From Ewingella americana (GTDB lineage Bacteria; Pseudomonadota; Gammaproteobacteria; Enterobacterales; Enterobacteriaceae), in assembly GCF_006438725.1 (NCBI RefSeq), contig NZ_RCZD01000004.1, forward strand, positions 342,299 through 406,298: DNA of 64,000 nucleotides, in the 5' to 3' direction. The notes beneath the pieces are model-generated. The model saw only the letters and a list, made by a program, of their open reading frames with translations. It searched no databases and was not told where the DNA came from. This document shows, piece by piece, positions 11,022-21,403 of this stretch (position 1 is its first letter; each line of letters opens with the position of its first letter). A program made the translations under genes and the position numbers.

Positions 11022-11564
11022 TCAGGCGAGATTTTTAAAGGCTTTGATCCGTTGTAGATGCGTCGAGATATCTTTGAATTTGTGGCTCTGCTTGTCATCC
11101 CACACGATTTGGTAGAAATGGTGCAGCACATCTGCCGTTTTCTGGCTGTCGATCACACCGTCTTCACGTGACAGAATTACCAGGCAGCGATCGCGGTTTT
11201 TCTCGCGGAAATCACTGATGCACTTAGTGGCGATATCAAGATATTCCTCAGGACGGTCGATTTTACCGGTCATGTTATCCTGCGGCACGAGGTTAGGGTT
11301 GAACATGACCTGACGGATCCCACACAGATACCCAATGCGCTCGGCCCAGAAACCTCCCAGACCCACGCCGCAAATCAGTACTCTGTCATCCCCGGATTGC
11401 TGGATTGCCTTATGGACTTCCTTCAGCAGATGCTGCATGTCATGACGCGGATGGAGCGTGCTGTAACTGATAAAGCGGACATCGGGATCAATAAATTGCA
11501 GCTGCAGCACCTTTTCATGGTTGCCGGGGCTGGTTGAGTCAAAGCCATGCAAATATATAATCAT
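11022..11564 (-). CDS. ycfP: YcfP, YqiA-like alpha/beta hydrolase-fold protein
   Basis: 180-residue protein of the UPF0227 family; no confirmed substrate. It opens with [19 protein letters not shown], a hydrolase-fold HGF turn, and carries GVGLGG where the nucleophile elbow lies. Gly takes the usual Ser place, so classical serine hydrolysis is doubtful, as in E. coli YcfP. The ATG at 11564 is preceded by GAGGA; the frame opens four codons earlier. It follows nagZ on the same strand after about 60 bases, as in the E. coli thiK-nagZ-ycfP run. Confidence 0.94.
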   Translation of the reverse strand: MIIYLHGFDSTSPGNHEKVLQLQFIDPDVRFISYSTLHPRHDMQHLLKEVHKAIQQSGDDRVLICGVGLGGFWAERIGYLCGIRQVMFNPNLVPQDNMTGKIDRPEEYLDIATKCISDFREKNRDRCLVILSREDGVIDSQKTADVLHHFYQIVWDDKQSHKFKDISTHLQRIKAFKNLA

Positions 11565-11624
11565 CGTTTTCCTCATCCTGATTGCGCATTGAGAACATCA
11601 AGGTTAATGACATTAGGTTGCCAT

Positions 11625-12665
11625 TTAGTACGCTGACTGTTTGTGGTCCTGCCAGCGGGCATCCAGTTCGGTTAATTCCCGGTGGGCAAGTTGCCAGCGG
11701 CTTGAATTGAGCAAGTCCCTGCGCGCATCTTTACCCGTATATTTGCCTCGATGGTACAACCTGGCAACATTGTCTGCTTTGACCGGAGACAGGTTATCCA
11801 GCACGCTGACCGCCCCTGAGCGGTTGTTACAGACTAAAATCATATCGCAACCAGCATCCAGCGATGCCTGACCACGTTCGGCATAACTGCCCATGATTGC
11901 CGCGCCTTCCATCGATAAATCATCAGAGAAAATCACGCCCTTAAAGCCGAGTTCCTGACGCAGGATTTTTTGCAGCCAATAGGTTGAACCGCTGGCGGGA
12001 CGCGAGTCTGCCTGAGTATAGATAACATGCGCGGGCATCACCGCATCCAGTAATTTTTTGTCATTTAACTGGCGGAAAATCGCCATATCATGTTCGCGGA
12101 TAACCTCCAAAGGGCGGTCGTCACGCGGCGTTTCTTTATGAGAATCCGCAGTCACGGCACCGTGACCTGGGAAATGTTTGCCGGTGGTTTTCATACCTGC
12201 ACCATGCATACCCAAAATAAACTGTTCTGCCATGTCAAGGGCCTTTGCCGGTTCGGCATGGAAGGAACGCTCACCGATGGCGGCGCTGACATGACCGATG
12301 TCGAGGACCGGCGCAAAGCTGATGTCGATATCCATGGCAATCATTTCGGAGGCCATCAGCCAGCCCGCTTCTTTTGCCAGACGCTGGCCTTCGTGAATTT
12401 CATTGAGTGCGGCAAAAGACTGCGCCGCCGGAACACGGGTAAAGCCTTCACGAAAACGCTGTACGCGCCCACCTTCCTGATCGACGGCCAGAACCAGACG
12501 TTCACGGGAAACTTCACGGATCTGGCGGATCAATTCATGCAACTGAGCGACATCATGGTAGTTACGGGTAAATAAGATCAAACCGCCAACCAGAGGATGT
12601 TGCAAAATCTCTCGTTCTTCGGCATCCAGCTCGTAGCTGGCAACGTCTAGCATTACTGGACCCAC
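11625..12665 (-). CDS. nagZ: Beta-N-acetylglucosaminidase NagZ
   Basis: Cytoplasmic glycoside hydrolase family 3 enzyme that removes GlcNAc from anhydro-muropeptides during peptidoglycan recycling; its products signal ampC induction where present. The family motif KHFPGHG is at 163-169, with the general acid pair Asp174/His176, and the nucleophile lies in SDDLSMEG near residue 248. I chose the GTG at 12665, giving (M)GPVMLDV as in E. coli, with GGAGGG nine bases upstream. An ATG at 12680 would add five residues but sits on that ribosome site. Its start lies 18 bases after thiK. Confidence 0.96.
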   Translation of the reverse strand: MGPVMLDVASYELDAEEREILQHPLVGGLILFTRNYHDVAQLHELIRQIREVSRERLVLAVDQEGGRVQRFREGFTRVPAAQSFAALNEIHEGQRLAKEAGWLMASEMIAMDIDISFAPVLDIGHVSAAIGERSFHAEPAKALDMAEQFILGMHGAGMKTTGKHFPGHGAVTADSHKETPRDDRPLEVIREHDMAIFRQLNDKKLLDAVMPAHVIYTQADSRPASGSTYWLQKILRQELGFKGVIFSDDLSMEGAAIMGSYAERGQASLDAGCDMILVCNNRSGAVSVLDNLSPVKADNVARLYHRGKYTGKDARRDLLNSSRWQLAHRELTELDARWQDHKQSAY

Positions 12666-12683
12666 GTCTGTGCCCTCCATAAT

Positions 12684-13565
12684 TTATTTTGTTTTATCAC
12701 CGGTGCGTCCGCTGGCGAAAAGTCGCTCACGCAGCGGTTGCGCACCGTCTGAATACGCATTGTCGCCAGTCTGATGCCAGCGGACTTCGTACCACATCAG
12801 CATGAGATAATCGACCCACATCGTCCAGCGGCGAATTTGGCGTACCAGCCGTGCCGTATCCCGGTAACCACCAGCGACCGCATACGTAGACAGGAAACTC
12901 CGCTGCTGCTCTGCAGTCCAGTCATTGCTGCGAAAAAGTGCTGCTAATTCAAGGGCGATATCGCCATCAGCAGCATATTCCCAGTCAATCAGCCGTAAAG
13001 TTTGCCCATCACAGACCAGATTTCCAGGGTGTACATCCATATGGAGTACCGCCAGTTTTAAGGGGGTGGGCATCTGTGCGCGCATCATATGCTGTTGCAG
13101 GCGCAGCCACTTCGGCGTCAAACGCCTGCGGTCAATCTGTTGCCAGTAACGGGCTAACTGCTGACGTAGCAATAATCGGTGGCCGCACGGTGCAAGGCGG
13201 TGTAACCGGGCCAGCAACTGGCTGAGGCGCAGTTGAAACACCATGTCAGTGGCAGATGTGGCGTCGCAGGTGTTCCCTTCCAGCCACTCCACCACCAGCC
13301 ACTGAGGAGAAAACAGTGTGATCTCTGGTGCAATACCCAACCCGGCAAGATGTTGTAAAACAGCCTTTTCCCGCCGCCTTTGCACGCCAAGCCGGGCTTT
13401 TTCTGCTGACTGAATTCTTGCTAACCATGACTGCGTTGGCGTCTCTATTTTCCAGCTTTCACCCGTCAGCCCTGCCACCGGGCTTAAAAGACAACCGGCG
13501 GAATATGCCGCCGGAAGTTTTTGCGCAAGAAATTGTTCGAGTACGGCCTTAATGTTGAACGGCAC
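12684..13565 (-). CDS. thiK: Thiamine kinase ThiK
   Basis: Phosphorylates thiamine to thiamine monophosphate for salvage. It is an aminoglycoside phosphotransferase-fold protein with the catalytic loop LHMDVHPGNL and the metal-binding LIDWEYA, spaced as in this fold. At about 293 residues it is slightly longer than E. coli ThiK (274) and diverges in the N-terminal third. I used the GTG at 13565, which overlaps the end of lpoB by 17 bases as the E. coli pair does. Another GTG at 13589 is possible; neither has a strong ribosome site. Confidence 0.9.
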   Translation of the reverse strand: MPFNIKAVLEQFLAQKLPAAYSAGCLLSPVAGLTGESWKIETPTQSWLARIQSAEKARLGVQRRREKAVLQHLAGLGIAPEITLFSPQWLVVEWLEGNTCDATSATDMVFQLRLSQLLARLHRLAPCGHRLLLRQQLARYWQQIDRRRLTPKWLRLQQHMMRAQMPTPLKLAVLHMDVHPGNLVCDGQTLRLIDWEYAADGDIALELAALFRSNDWTAEQQRSFLSTYAVAGGYRDTARLVRQIRRWTMWVDYLMLMWYEVRWHQTGDNAYSDGAQPLRERLFASGRTGDKTK

Positions 13566-14142
13566 CGTTACCGGACCAAACAATTTCACCGCTCGGCACG
13601 GTCATCAACTGCATTTTCAGCATCGGTGCTTTGACCTCGCCAGTGACTGTGCTGTAAAGCACGTACTGGGCATTGACGTAGCGTGCCAGGCCAATAGCTT
13701 TGCTGCGAGATCCTAAGCTGTCGTCAACCGACAAGCCCAATGACTGCTTGGCCGTCGCGAGTTGAGAATCAGGGACAACCTGGAATTTGTTGTTAGTTGC
13801 CAGTGCGTCATGCAGTGCAGCGGTGGCTTTGCTTACTGGCAGTGAGCCATTGGTACTGTTTTTCACGCTGTCGAGCAACAGAACGCTGCCCGCCTGCACA
13901 CCATCGGCCTGTAACATTTTAGCCACCATGGGCTGAACGCTTGCGCTCCAGTTGATGGTCTGCACTTTCGGAGGCTGCGGAACAGTTTCAACCGGCGGCT
14001 GCCCCGAGGTTTCCGGCGTTCCCGGCTCAACAATGACGGGTGCAGTCGGCTGCTGAGGCTCTGCCGGCTGCTGTTTGGTTGGCAGTGTACAACCACCGAG
14101 GATCAGGGCAGCCATCGCCACCATGAGGAAATACTTTTTCAT
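13549..14142 (-). CDS. lpoB: Penicillin-binding protein activator LpoB
   Basis: Outer-membrane lipoprotein that reaches through the peptidoglycan and activates PBP1b. The 197 residues begin with a lipoprotein signal (MKKYFLMVAMAALILGGC, lipid attachment at Cys18). A Pro/Gln-rich flexible stretch follows to about residue 60, then the globular domain. The ATG at 14142 follows AAGGTTGA. It lies in the run hinT-ycfL-lpoB-thiK-nagZ, whose order is the same in E. coli. Confidence 0.96.
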   Translation of the reverse strand: MKKYFLMVAMAALILGGCTLPTKQQPAEPQQPTAPVIVEPGTPETSGQPPVETVPQPPKVQTINWSASVQPMVAKMLQADGVQAGSVLLLDSVKNSTNGSLPVSKATAALHDALATNNKFQVVPDSQLATAKQSLGLSVDDSLGSRSKAIGLARYVNAQYVLYSTVTGEVKAPMLKMQLMTVPSGEIVWSGNGAVQH

Positions 14143-14164
14143 CAACCTTCTCCGTACAGGAAAA

Positions 14165-14533
14165 TTAGAGGTAAAGATAAACACGCACACTGTACGCATC
14201 GAGATTGCCATTCAGGGAGGATATGTTGATTTCCGTGTTGGCTGGCACGGTGACGGTACGCGCTTCGGCTATCGGCAGGAGATCCAGCCCCTGTTTGTCA
14301 TACCAGTAAAAACGGTAATGCAGCGTCACGGCGTGCGGTTGGCTGTTGCTGAGCACGCTAACGGCTTGTTTGCGACCATCCACTTCAGAAATAGACGGCG
14401 CGCCGGGGATAATGCCCGCCGTCAGCACCGGCGATTCCATGATGACAGTTTGCTCACTGTTCAGCGCAATATGCGGATTACTGCTACAGCCCATCAAGGC
14501 CATAACGGGTAACAATGCCATCAAAAATCGCAT
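14165..14533 (-). CDS. ycfL: YcfL family lipoprotein
   Basis: 122-residue DUF1425 lipoprotein of unknown function. The signal peptide ends in the lipobox LMGC at residues 13-16. The mature part holds SHYRFYWYDKQG-like residues typical of YcfL. It sits between hinT and lpoB, so a link to the envelope genes downstream is plausible but only positional. Confidence 0.93.
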   Translation of the reverse strand: MRFLMALLPVMALMGCSSNPHIALNSEQTVIMESPVLTAGIIPGAPSISEVDGRKQAVSVLSNSQPHAVTLHYRFYWYDKQGLDLLPIAEARTVTVPANTEINISSLNGNLDAYSVRVYLYL

Positions 14534-14559
14534 GGTCTTTCCTTATCAACGAGAAAGCA

Positions 14560-14913
14560 TTACTGGCGCGAAAGCAGCGGACCCAGCGCACGGCCACCGA
14601 CCAAATGCATATGGATATGATAAACCTCCTGGCCTCCATCACGATTGCAGTTAACAATCAGGCGATAGCCGCTTTCGGCGATACCTTCCTGCTCAGCGAT
14701 TTTGGCGGCGACGGTCATCATGCGGCCCAGCGCTGCTTCATGCTCAACGGTAACGTCGTTCATGGTTGGAATGAGGATATTCGGGATGATCAGAATATGA
14801 CTAGGTGCCTGAGGAGAAATATCCCGGAACGCGGTGACAAGCTCATCCTGATACACTACATCGGCAGGAATTTCACGGCGGATAATTTTGCTGAAAATCG
14901 TCTCTTCGGCCAT
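14560..14913 (-). CDS. hinT: Purine nucleoside phosphoramidase HinT
   Basis: HIT-family hydrolase that cleaves AMP-lysine and other nucleoside phosphoramidates. The catalytic triad motif His99-Ile-His101-Met-His103 is intact in a 117-residue protein. I chose the ATG at 14913 (MAEETIFSK) with GGACAG upstream; the frame opens at 14964 but those residues have no family counterpart. It heads the hinT-ycfL-lpoB run. Confidence 0.96.
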   Translation of the reverse strand: MAEETIFSKIIRREIPADVVYQDELVTAFRDISPQAPSHILIIPNILIPTMNDVTVEHEAALGRMMTVAAKIAEQEGIAESGYRLIVNCNRDGGQEVYHIHMHLVGGRALGPLLSRQ

Positions 14914-15063
14914 CTTGGCTGTCCTTTCAAAGTCAAAAGCGGTGTACGCCAGTATGAGTGACAATTTCTATTCCTTTCAACCTGATTACGATTTTTAAGG
15001 CGCAAATGGCGCAGAAACCGCCAGCCAGCACGAAAAACCTCCCGTACAGAATTCCAGCCATAG

Positions 15064-15086
15064 AAAAAGGAGGCCGAAGCCTCCTT
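15064..15086 (-). terminator. Terminator of ptsG
   Basis: Perfect 8-bp stem AAGGAGGC/GCCTCCTT with a CGAA loop, 30 bases past the ptsG stop. On the minus strand it is followed by TTTTTC. Confidence 0.88.
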
Positions 15087-15115
15087 AGTGAACAAGGTAA
15101 GAGCTGATCTCAGGA

Positions 15116-16549
15116 TCAGTGGTTACGCATGTACTCGTCCATATCGGTTTTCAGGTTATCAGACTTGGTACCAAAGATTGCCTGAACACCAGAACCTGCA
15201 ACGACAACGCCTGCTGCGCCCAATTTTTTCAGGCCAGCCTGATCCACTTTAGACACATCTGCAACACTTACACGCAGACGAGTGATACAGGCATCAAGGT
15301 TAGTGATGTTGTCTTTACCACCGAACGCCTGAACCAGAGAAGCAGACATTTCTGTACCGCCCTGAATCGTGGTTTCGCTGGCAGTGTCTTCACGCCCTGG
15401 TGTTTTCAGGTTCAGTTTCACAATCAGGAAACGGAAGATGCTGTAGTAAACCACGGCGTAAATCATACCAACTACTGGGAACAACCAGATACGGCTGCTA
15501 TTACCGCTCAACACGATAAAGTCGATCAAACCGTGTGAGAAGCTCGTGCCATCGCGCATACCCAACAGAATACAGATTGGGAACGCCAGGCCGGCCAGAA
15601 TAGCGTGGATCACATACAGTATCGGGGCTACGAACATGAAGGAGAATTCGATTGGCTCGGTGATACCAGTCAGGAACGCAGTCAACGCAGCGGAGATCAT
15701 GATGCCGCCGACTTTTGCACGGTTTTCAGGTTTCGCTGAGTGCCAGATAGCAACAGCTGCAGCAGGCAGACCGTACATTTTGAACAGGAAGCCACCAGAC
15801 AATTTACCGGCAGTTGGGTCGCCAGCCATGTAACGCGGGATATCACCGTGGAACACCTGACCGGCGGAGTTCACATACTCACCGATTTGCATCTGGAATG
15901 GAACGTTCCAGATATGGTGCAGACCAAACGGTACCAGTGCACGTTCAACTACGCCGTAAATACCGAAGGCAACCACTGGGTTCTGATAGGCAGCCCACTG
16001 AGAGAAGGTTTGGATTGCACTGCCAATTGGCGGCCAGATGAAGGACAGAACCACACCCATCACGATCGCAGCCATACCAGAGATGATCGGTACGAAGCGT
16101 TTACCGGCGAAGAAGCCCAGATATTCTGGCAACTTAATACGGTAGAAGCGGTTAAACATATAGGCTGCAATCGAACCGGCAATAATGCCGCCCAGAACAC
16201 CTGTATCAGCAAGGTGTTTGGCGACAATCTCTTCGGCCGGTAAATGCAGGATCAACGGGGCGATGACTGCCATGGTTTTGACCATGATGCCGTAAGCCAC
16301 CACCGCCGCCAGTGCAGATACACCGTCGTTGTTGGTGAAACCAAGTGCCACGCCAATGGCAAAAATCAGCGGCATGTTAGCGAAAACTGAACCACCCGCT
16401 TCCGCCATGACGTGGGAAACGATCAGTGGCAGCCAACTGAAGTTTGCAGAACCGACACCAAGCAGAATACCTGCAATTGGTAGTACGGAAACTGGCAACA
16501 TCAGCGATTTACCGACCTTCTGAAGGTTTGCAAACGCGTTCTTAAACAT
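15116..16549 (-). CDS. ptsG: Glucose-specific PTS permease EIICB(Glc)
   Basis: Inner-membrane transporter that takes up and phosphorylates glucose, receiving phosphate from EIIA(Glc). The 477 residues equal the E. coli length. The EIIC membrane domain covers about 1-385, a linker follows, and the EIIB domain carries the phosphorylated Cys421 in DACITRLRV. The ATG at 16549 is preceded by CAGGAG. The leader contains a stretch that can pair with an SgrS-type small RNA, and an Mlc-type operator lies upstream. It is monocistronic. Confidence 0.98.
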   Translation of the reverse strand: MFKNAFANLQKVGKSLMLPVSVLPIAGILLGVGSANFSWLPLIVSHVMAEAGGSVFANMPLIFAIGVALGFTNNDGVSALAAVVAYGIMVKTMAVIAPLILHLPAEEIVAKHLADTGVLGGIIAGSIAAYMFNRFYRIKLPEYLGFFAGKRFVPIISGMAAIVMGVVLSFIWPPIGSAIQTFSQWAAYQNPVVAFGIYGVVERALVPFGLHHIWNVPFQMQIGEYVNSAGQVFHGDIPRYMAGDPTAGKLSGGFLFKMYGLPAAAVAIWHSAKPENRAKVGGIMISAALTAFLTGITEPIEFSFMFVAPILYVIHAILAGLAFPICILLGMRDGTSFSHGLIDFIVLSGNSSRIWLFPVVGMIYAVVYYSIFRFLIVKLNLKTPGREDTASETTIQGGTEMSASLVQAFGGKDNITNLDACITRLRVSVADVSKVDQAGLKKLGAAGVVVAGSGVQAIFGTKSDNLKTDMDEYMRNH

Positions 16550-16555
16550 AATTGA

Positions 16556-16570
16556 GTGTGCTCCTGAGTA
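16556..16570 (-). promoter_or_regulatory. ptsG: SgrS-target-like segment in ptsG leader
   Basis: On the mRNA strand this reads TACTCAGGAGCACAC and includes the ribosome binding site. In E. coli the corresponding stretch pairs with the small RNA SgrS during glucose-phosphate stress. Conservation suggests the same control; sgrS itself is not in the window. Confidence 0.6.
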
Positions 16571-16680
16571 ATGATGTTTTTTGATACTTCTCACGGCGCT
16601 CGCTTATTTACGCTGCGAACTGCCGAGTTGCAAGGTTATGAAAACCCTTGGCGTTCAGAGTGTCTGAGCACCCCTTTTGA

Positions 16681-16704
16681 ATTTTTACGCAGGGTAAAAT
16701 AATT
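16681..16704. promoter_or_regulatory. Mlc-like operator of ptsG
   Basis: On the minus strand the segment contains TTATTTTACCCTGCGTAAAA, close to the E. coli ptsG Mlc site as I recall it. It lies about 130-155 bases upstream of the ptsG start, where the promoter is expected. Confidence 0.6.
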
Positions 16705-16817
16705 CCCTTTGTTAATGTTTGATGGCAGTCACGTTTTGCCGAAAAAACGGCGTAGACTCAGTAAAAAACGGCGTTTTTTCTAAAGAAAATCCGAATCATG
16801 CTCATCAAACAGCCCGA

Positions 16818-16840
16818 AACGGGTGTGCACATTACCCGTT
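16818..16840 (-). terminator. Possible terminator after ycfH
   Basis: A 7-bp perfect stem AACGGGT/ACCCGTT with a 9-base loop, about 57 bases past the ycfH stop. The T tract is poor, so this is a weak call. Confidence 0.4.
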
Positions 16841-16896
16841 CAGGCGATTAATTACGAGTTGTAAAATAATTCCAGTCAATATGACTGGGCTCAAGG

Positions 16897-17691
16897 TCAG
16901 ATCAGGGAGGAAGTATCGAGGTGGAACAGGCGAGAAAAGTTTGCAGTGGTTGCCTGCGCCAGTTGCTCAATACTCACGCCTTTGAGCACAGCGAGGTATT
17001 CAGCGATATCACGAACGTAAGCAGGCTGATTTTCTTTCCCGCGATACGGGACCGGCGCCAGATAAGGTGAATCCGTCTCGACCAATAAGCGATCCAGCGG
17101 CACATAGCGCGCGACGTCACGCAACTGCTCAGCATTGCGGAAGGTGACGATGCCCGAAAACGAAATGTAAAAACCGAGGTCGAGCAGGAATTTGGCAGTA
17201 GATAAATCTTCGGTAAAGCAGTGCAGAACACCACCGCATTCGCCCGCCTGTTCATCGCGTAAAATATCCAGCGTATCCTGACGTGCATCACGGGTATGAA
17301 CAATCACCGGCTTATTCAGTTCGCGGCCAACACGGATATGGTGACGGAAAGAGTCCTGCTGAAGTGTAAGCTGGTGATCTTCTTTCTGATAAAAGTAATC
17401 CAGCCCGGTTTCACCCAATGCGACCACGTTGAGGTCCGCAGCCAGACGCCGCAGCTCCTCGAAATCATAGCCCTCTTCGATATTTAAAGGGTGTACGCCG
17501 CAGGAAAATGCCACATCAGGACGCTCGCCAATGAGTTGAGTCATGGCTGTGTAACCTGGCAGGGTAGTGGCGACAGCCAGCATAAATTTCACATCACGTT
17601 CGCGGGCTTTTTCCAGCACCGCATCCACGCCGCTATGTAGCTCGTTGTAATCCAGGCTGTCCAGATGACAGTGGGAGTCGACTAAAAACAT
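16897..17691 (-). CDS. ycfH: TatD-family metal-dependent hydrolase YcfH
   Basis: 264-residue TIM-barrel hydrolase of the TatD family, probably a metal-dependent nuclease or deacylase. The N-terminal metal motif DSHCHLD is at 5-11, with further ligands in GETGLDY, VIVHTRDA, LHCFTE and ETDSPYL. It is the last gene of the tmk-holB-ycfH run and follows holB by 34 bases, an arrangement shared with E. coli. Confidence 0.95.
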   Translation of the reverse strand: MFLVDSHCHLDSLDYNELHSGVDAVLEKARERDVKFMLAVATTLPGYTAMTQLIGERPDVAFSCGVHPLNIEEGYDFEELRRLAADLNVVALGETGLDYFYQKEDHQLTLQQDSFRHHIRVGRELNKPVIVHTRDARQDTLDILRDEQAGECGGVLHCFTEDLSTAKFLLDLGFYISFSGIVTFRNAEQLRDVARYVPLDRLLVETDSPYLAPVPYRGKENQPAYVRDIAEYLAVLKGVSIEQLAQATTANFSRLFHLDTSSLI

Positions 17692-17725
17692 AATATTTAA
17701 CTCTTTACGATGGTTGTGCAGGCCG

Positions 17726-18751
17726 CTACGCCGGTGAAACCCGCGTACCGCTTAGGGAAGAATCAGAACGGAACTCACTCAGGGACATATCCCATTCGAG
17801 GAGTTGCTCAGTCAGTATTAGTTCACGGTTCACACCAATGATCGTCAGCAATTGCTGGCGGCAATGCATCCAGGCCTGAACACTTTTTTGCAGTGCATCA
17901 TTGGCCTGCAACCCGGCAATTTGTGCGATTAACGGCTGCTGATCGTGATTAATAATAAACTGCCCGGCATTTTGCTGCCATTTGATGGCATCCAGCAATA
18001 AAGAACAGAGCCATTGCAGGCGATCAGCCACATCGTCATGGTTCAACTGAATCATCAACGACAGCATATCTCGCTGCTGGCAACTGGTCGTCAACTGCTG
18101 ACACAGCGCCATTCGCTGTTTCCAGCGCTCAGGTTGTAACAAGGCCAGCGCAGCTAACGGCGTGCCGTTGCTCAGCCGTAAAGCTGTTTTAATCGCAACA
18201 GGGTCAGCGTTGAGCTGCCGCCCAATCCACTGCGTGGTCGGAACTTCATCAGGCGTAGGCAGATGCCAGTAGAAACAACGGCTGCGCAGTGTAGCGAGTA
18301 AACCGGAAGTTTCCCGGCAACCAATCAGAAAGTAAGTTTTTGCTGGCGGCTCTTCCAGCGTTTTCAATAAGGCGTTAGCGGCAGCCTCCGTCAGCAATTC
18401 AGCTTCAGGCACCCATACCACTTTTGCCCCACCCTGCTGAGAGTAGTTATAGAGTGTTTCAATCAGTTGACGCACGGGATCAACACCCAGCGAGTTTTTG
18501 CCCTTTTCCGGCATCAGCACGTGCCAGTCAGGGTGATTACCGGCAATCATCAGTTGGCAACTGTGGCATTTTCCACAACTTTTCTCGCCATCCTGATGCT
18601 GACACAATAACCAGCGGCTCAGACCATACACCAGCGCAGCATCGCCCATGCCATTGGCGGCATGCATCAGCATGGCATGGTGCCCACGGCCAGACTGATA
18701 TTGGCCGACGAGCTGCCGGTAGGGAGCACTAAGCCAGGGATACCAGGTCAT
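17726..18751 (-). CDS. holB: DNA polymerase III subunit delta'
   Basis: Clamp-loader subunit of the replicative polymerase. The N-terminal AAA+ domain lacks a functional Walker A, as usual for delta'. A zinc module has four Cys (CGKCHSC and an upstream Cys, residues about 50-65), and SRC occurs in LRSRCFYW. At 341 residues it is near the family norm. Its start overlaps the tmk stop by four bases. Confidence 0.96.
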   Translation of the reverse strand: MTWYPWLSAPYRQLVGQYQSGRGHHAMLMHAANGMGDAALVYGLSRWLLCQHQDGEKSCGKCHSCQLMIAGNHPDWHVLMPEKGKNSLGVDPVRQLIETLYNYSQQGGAKVVWVPEAELLTEAAANALLKTLEEPPAKTYFLIGCRETSGLLATLRSRCFYWHLPTPDEVPTTQWIGRQLNADPVAIKTALRLSNGTPLAALALLQPERWKQRMALCQQLTTSCQQRDMLSLMIQLNHDDVADRLQWLCSLLLDAIKWQQNAGQFIINHDQQPLIAQIAGLQANDALQKSVQAWMHCRQQLLTIIGVNRELILTEQLLEWDMSLSEFRSDSSLSGTRVSPA

Positions 18752-19398
18752 TGCTGATTACCTTCCTGCTGCTGGGCTTTAAACCACTGAGACAGAGTCT
18801 TTTCTATTGAAGCACTGACCTGCTCCAGTGTTTGAGATGCATCAATGGTTTTAATGCGGCTGTCTTCAGCCGCCAGGCTGAGATAGCGTTCGCGGGTGCG
18901 CTCAAAGAACGGCAGCGCCTCTTTTTCGATGCGATCCAGTTCACCGCGTACGCTGGCGCGTTGCAGACCAATCTCAGGAGGTAAATCGAGATACAGCGTC
19001 AGATCCGGGCGGAAATCACCGAGAACGGTGTCGCGCAGCGAGCGCATCAGTTCGGCGTCAATACCACGCCCACCGCCCTGATAGGCCTGAGAGGAGAGAT
19101 CATGACGATCCCCCACCACCCAGGCACCGCGTGCCAGTGCAGGAAGGATCACTGTCTCTACCAGTTGAACCCTTGCGGCATAAAGCATCAGCACTTCTGC
19201 TTTGACCGTAGGTTTATCGTCTTCCACGCCACGTTTGAAGAGATCCCGGAGTTTTTCGGCCAATGGGGTACCGCCCGGTTCGCGGGTAAACACGATATCC
19301 TCAACACCGAGGTTGCGCAGTTGGTTGACGACGACATCGCGTGCCGTGGTTTTACCGGCCCCTTCCAGACCTTCAATAACGATAAACTTACTTTTCAT
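18748..19398 (-). CDS. tmk: Thymidylate kinase
   Basis: Converts dTMP to dTDP. The P-loop GLEGAGKTT lies at 10-18, the DR-type motif in [19 protein letters not shown] and the LID region in REPGGTP/ERTRERY. It is 216 residues long. It overlaps mltG by 11 bases and holB by four, giving tight coupling. Confidence 0.97.
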   Translation of the reverse strand: MKSKFIVIEGLEGAGKTTARDVVVNQLRNLGVEDIVFTREPGGTPLAEKLRDLFKRGVEDDKPTVKAEVLMLYAARVQLVETVILPALARGAWVVGDRHDLSSQAYQGGGRGIDAELMRSLRDTVLGDFRPDLTLYLDLPPEIGLQRASVRGELDRIEKEALPFFERTRERYLSLAAEDSRIKTIDASQTLEQVSASIEKTLSQWFKAQQQEGNQQ

Positions 19399-20419
19399 TC
19401 TTATTTTTCAATGCCTCGCGATACACACGCACCGCTTTATTGTGATTTTCGAGGTTAGTGGTAAAAGTATGCCCGCCTTTGCCATCTGCCACAAAATAAA
19501 GATAAGGCGTTTTAGCCGGGTGCGCAGCCGCAACGATCGATGCCTCACTCGGCATAGCAATTGGCGATGGCGGCAGACCTGGAATCACGTAGGTGTTATA
19601 CGGCGTCGGTGTTTCCAGATCTTTACGGGTGATATTACCGTTGTAGCTTTCACCCATTCCATAGATCACAGTGGGGTCCGTTTGCAGACGCATACCAATG
19701 CGTAAACGGTTAATGAATACTGAGGCCACTTCCGGGCGCTCGTCTTTCACCGCCGTTTCCTTTTCGATTATTGACGCCATGGTCAGCATTTCGGTCGGCG
19801 ATTTATAAGGCAGAGACGTGTCACGTTCGTTCCAGAGCGTATCGACAGTTTTTACCATGCGCTGATGCGCGCGTTTGAGCAGGGACAGGTCCGTCATACC
19901 GGCTGTATAAAGATAGGTATCAGGATACAACCAGCCTTCCGCATTGGTGGCATCTTTCATGCCGATGGCGGTTGCGATCTCTTCGCCACTTTTCCCGGTA
20001 AGCTCATGCTTCAGATAACCTGAGTTTTGCAACAATTTCATCCAGTCACTCAGTTTAAAACCTTCCACCAAGCGCACGCTGAACTGGGCTTCTTTACCGC
20101 TTTTAAGCAGTTCGAGCATCTGGCGTACTGTCATCCCTTTTTCAAAGCGATAAGTCCCTGCTTTGAACTCGCTGAGCTGAGGTTCAATGCGTAGCAGCCA
20201 AGAGAAATAAGGATTTTCCTGCATCAGTTTGTGTTTGACCAGCAGCGTTTCCAGCACCACCCGCCCCGTGCCAGCGGGTAGCGTAAAGATCGTTTCCTGA
20301 CTTACATTGATGGGACGATCGGCAAAACGCTCTACTTTGTTATAAGCAAAAAACACCATACCGAGTATAAGCAACAGGATTAGGGCGGAGATCTTGAGTT
20401 TTTTATTCTTCATAAACAT
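19388..20419 (-). CDS. mltG: Endolytic murein transglycosylase MltG
   Basis: Inner-membrane lytic transglycosylase that cuts nascent glycan strands and sets their length. One membrane segment covers residues about 10-28. A LysM-like part follows, then the YceG domain with the catalytic Glu in SIIEKETAV near residue 220. [10 protein letters not shown] and the C-terminal [12 protein letters not shown] are family hallmarks. The start may be the ATG at 20419 or the one at 20413. Confidence 0.96.
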   Translation of the reverse strand: MFMKNKKLKISALILLLILGMVFFAYNKVERFADRPINVSQETIFTLPAGTGRVVLETLLVKHKLMQENPYFSWLLRIEPQLSEFKAGTYRFEKGMTVRQMLELLKSGKEAQFSVRLVEGFKLSDWMKLLQNSGYLKHELTGKSGEEIATAIGMKDATNAEGWLYPDTYLYTAGMTDLSLLKRAHQRMVKTVDTLWNERDTSLPYKSPTEMLTMASIIEKETAVKDERPEVASVFINRLRIGMRLQTDPTVIYGMGESYNGNITRKDLETPTPYNTYVIPGLPPSPIAMPSEASIVAAAHPAKTPYLYFVADGKGGHTFTTNLENHNKAVRVYREALKNKNEK

Positions 20420-20438
20420 TCACTTTTAACGCGCGGTT

Positions 20439-21242
20439 TTAACAAACCTGGTGTAAAAAATCGTACAACTGCGACGACGTAAAGTGCCAGTCTTGAGCCT
20501 GTCGGACCGGCAGGATGGGCATCAGCGCGTTGCAAATAATCACCTCATCCGCATCATGCAAGACGTCAGGTGGTTGTTTGACAACAGAAATGGTATAAAT
20601 TTCCGATTGTTCAAGTAAAGAAATGATTTGGCTGCGCATAATTCCCGCAACACCTGAGGCGGAAAGATCCGGGGTGAAAATCTGGTCACCTTTACGCCAG
20701 AATATATTCGCGGCACAACATTCCACCAGCATCCCTGAGGTATCAACCACCAGCGCCTCATGGGCATCCGTCTGGTCAAGATGCAAACGGATCATGACCT
20801 GCTCTAACCGGTTAAGGTGTTTGATTCCGGCGAGCAACGTATTCTGGCCCAACGCCACCGGGCTTAGCGCGAGTTTTACACCCAGCCGCCGCCACTGATG
20901 GTAGTGCCCCGGATAGTCAGAAACGGAAACAATACGAGTGGGCGAACCACAACCCTGCGAACTGTACCCGCGACCGCCCTCTCCCCGGCTGATAATGGCT
21001 TTAACCACCCCTTCCTCGCGCATGCTTGCAGCGTGGGCCATTTCCTCTTCCAGTGCCGTCCAGTCTGCACCTTCAATCATCAACCGCTGCGAGGCAGCTT
21101 TTAGCCTTTCAATATGCGCTTCAGCAAACTGAATTTTTCCTGCAGTAACACGTGCTGTGGTAAAACTTCCGTCACCGAATTGTGCCGCGCGGTCACTGGC
21201 TGACAGCAAACTGGCTGAGATACCGTTAATCCACATATTCAC
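20439..21242 (-). CDS. pabC: Aminodeoxychorismate lyase
   Basis: PLP enzyme that releases p-aminobenzoate and pyruvate from aminodeoxychorismate for folate synthesis. The fold type IV signature is present, with the PLP Lys in LAGIKHLNRLEQV and the cofactor-binding stretch DTSGMLVECCAANIFW. It is 267 residues long. It lies between fabF and mltG, the same order as in E. coli. Confidence 0.95.
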   Translation of the reverse strand: MNMWINGISASLLSASDRAAQFGDGSFTTARVTAGKIQFAEAHIERLKAASQRLMIEGADWTALEEEMAHAASMREEGVVKAIISRGEGGRGYSSQGCGSPTRIVSVSDYPGHYHQWRRLGVKLALSPVALGQNTLLAGIKHLNRLEQVMIRLHLDQTDAHEALVVDTSGMLVECCAANIFWRKGDQIFTPDLSASGVAGIMRSQIISLLEQSEIYTISVVKQPPDVLHDADEVIICNALMPILPVRQAQDWHFTSSQLYDFLHQVC

Positions 21243-21347
21243 TCCCCCTGTATCCCGCTGTATGGCCTGACTGACTGAAGAGCCTGAAGCATTTTTGCTT
21301 GCCCATCAAGTAGACCATTCCTGATTTACGATGGGAATGTCAGACAG

Positions 21348-21375
21348 CAGAAAGGCCCGCAAACGGGCCTTTCTG
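21348..21375 (-). terminator. Hairpin after fabF
   Basis: Perfect 12-bp stem CAGAAAGGCCCG/CGGGCCTTTCTG with a four-base loop, 29 bases past the fabF stop and 106 bases before pabC. It lacks a long T tract, so it may attenuate rather than stop transcription. Confidence 0.7.
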
Positions 21376-21403
21376 GGATGGAAAAACACCGTGTAATGGT
21401 TCG

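Larger units (their letters stand above)
16550..16896. other. ptsG promoter region and ycfH 3' region
   Basis: A 347-base gap with the SgrS-target-like leader, the Mlc-like operator, a 17-bp palindrome of AAAAAACG arms (16763-16779) and a possible ycfH terminator (16818-16840). The tract GTAAAATAATTCC occurs twice, near 16693 and 16860; the second copy could be a second Mlc half-site. Confidence 0.55.

Noticed and set aside
16741..16779. AAAAAACGGCG direct and inverted words as a terminator
   Set aside because: They lie between the ycfH end and the ptsG promoter, and the arms have a one-base loop, so a functional hairpin is doubtful.
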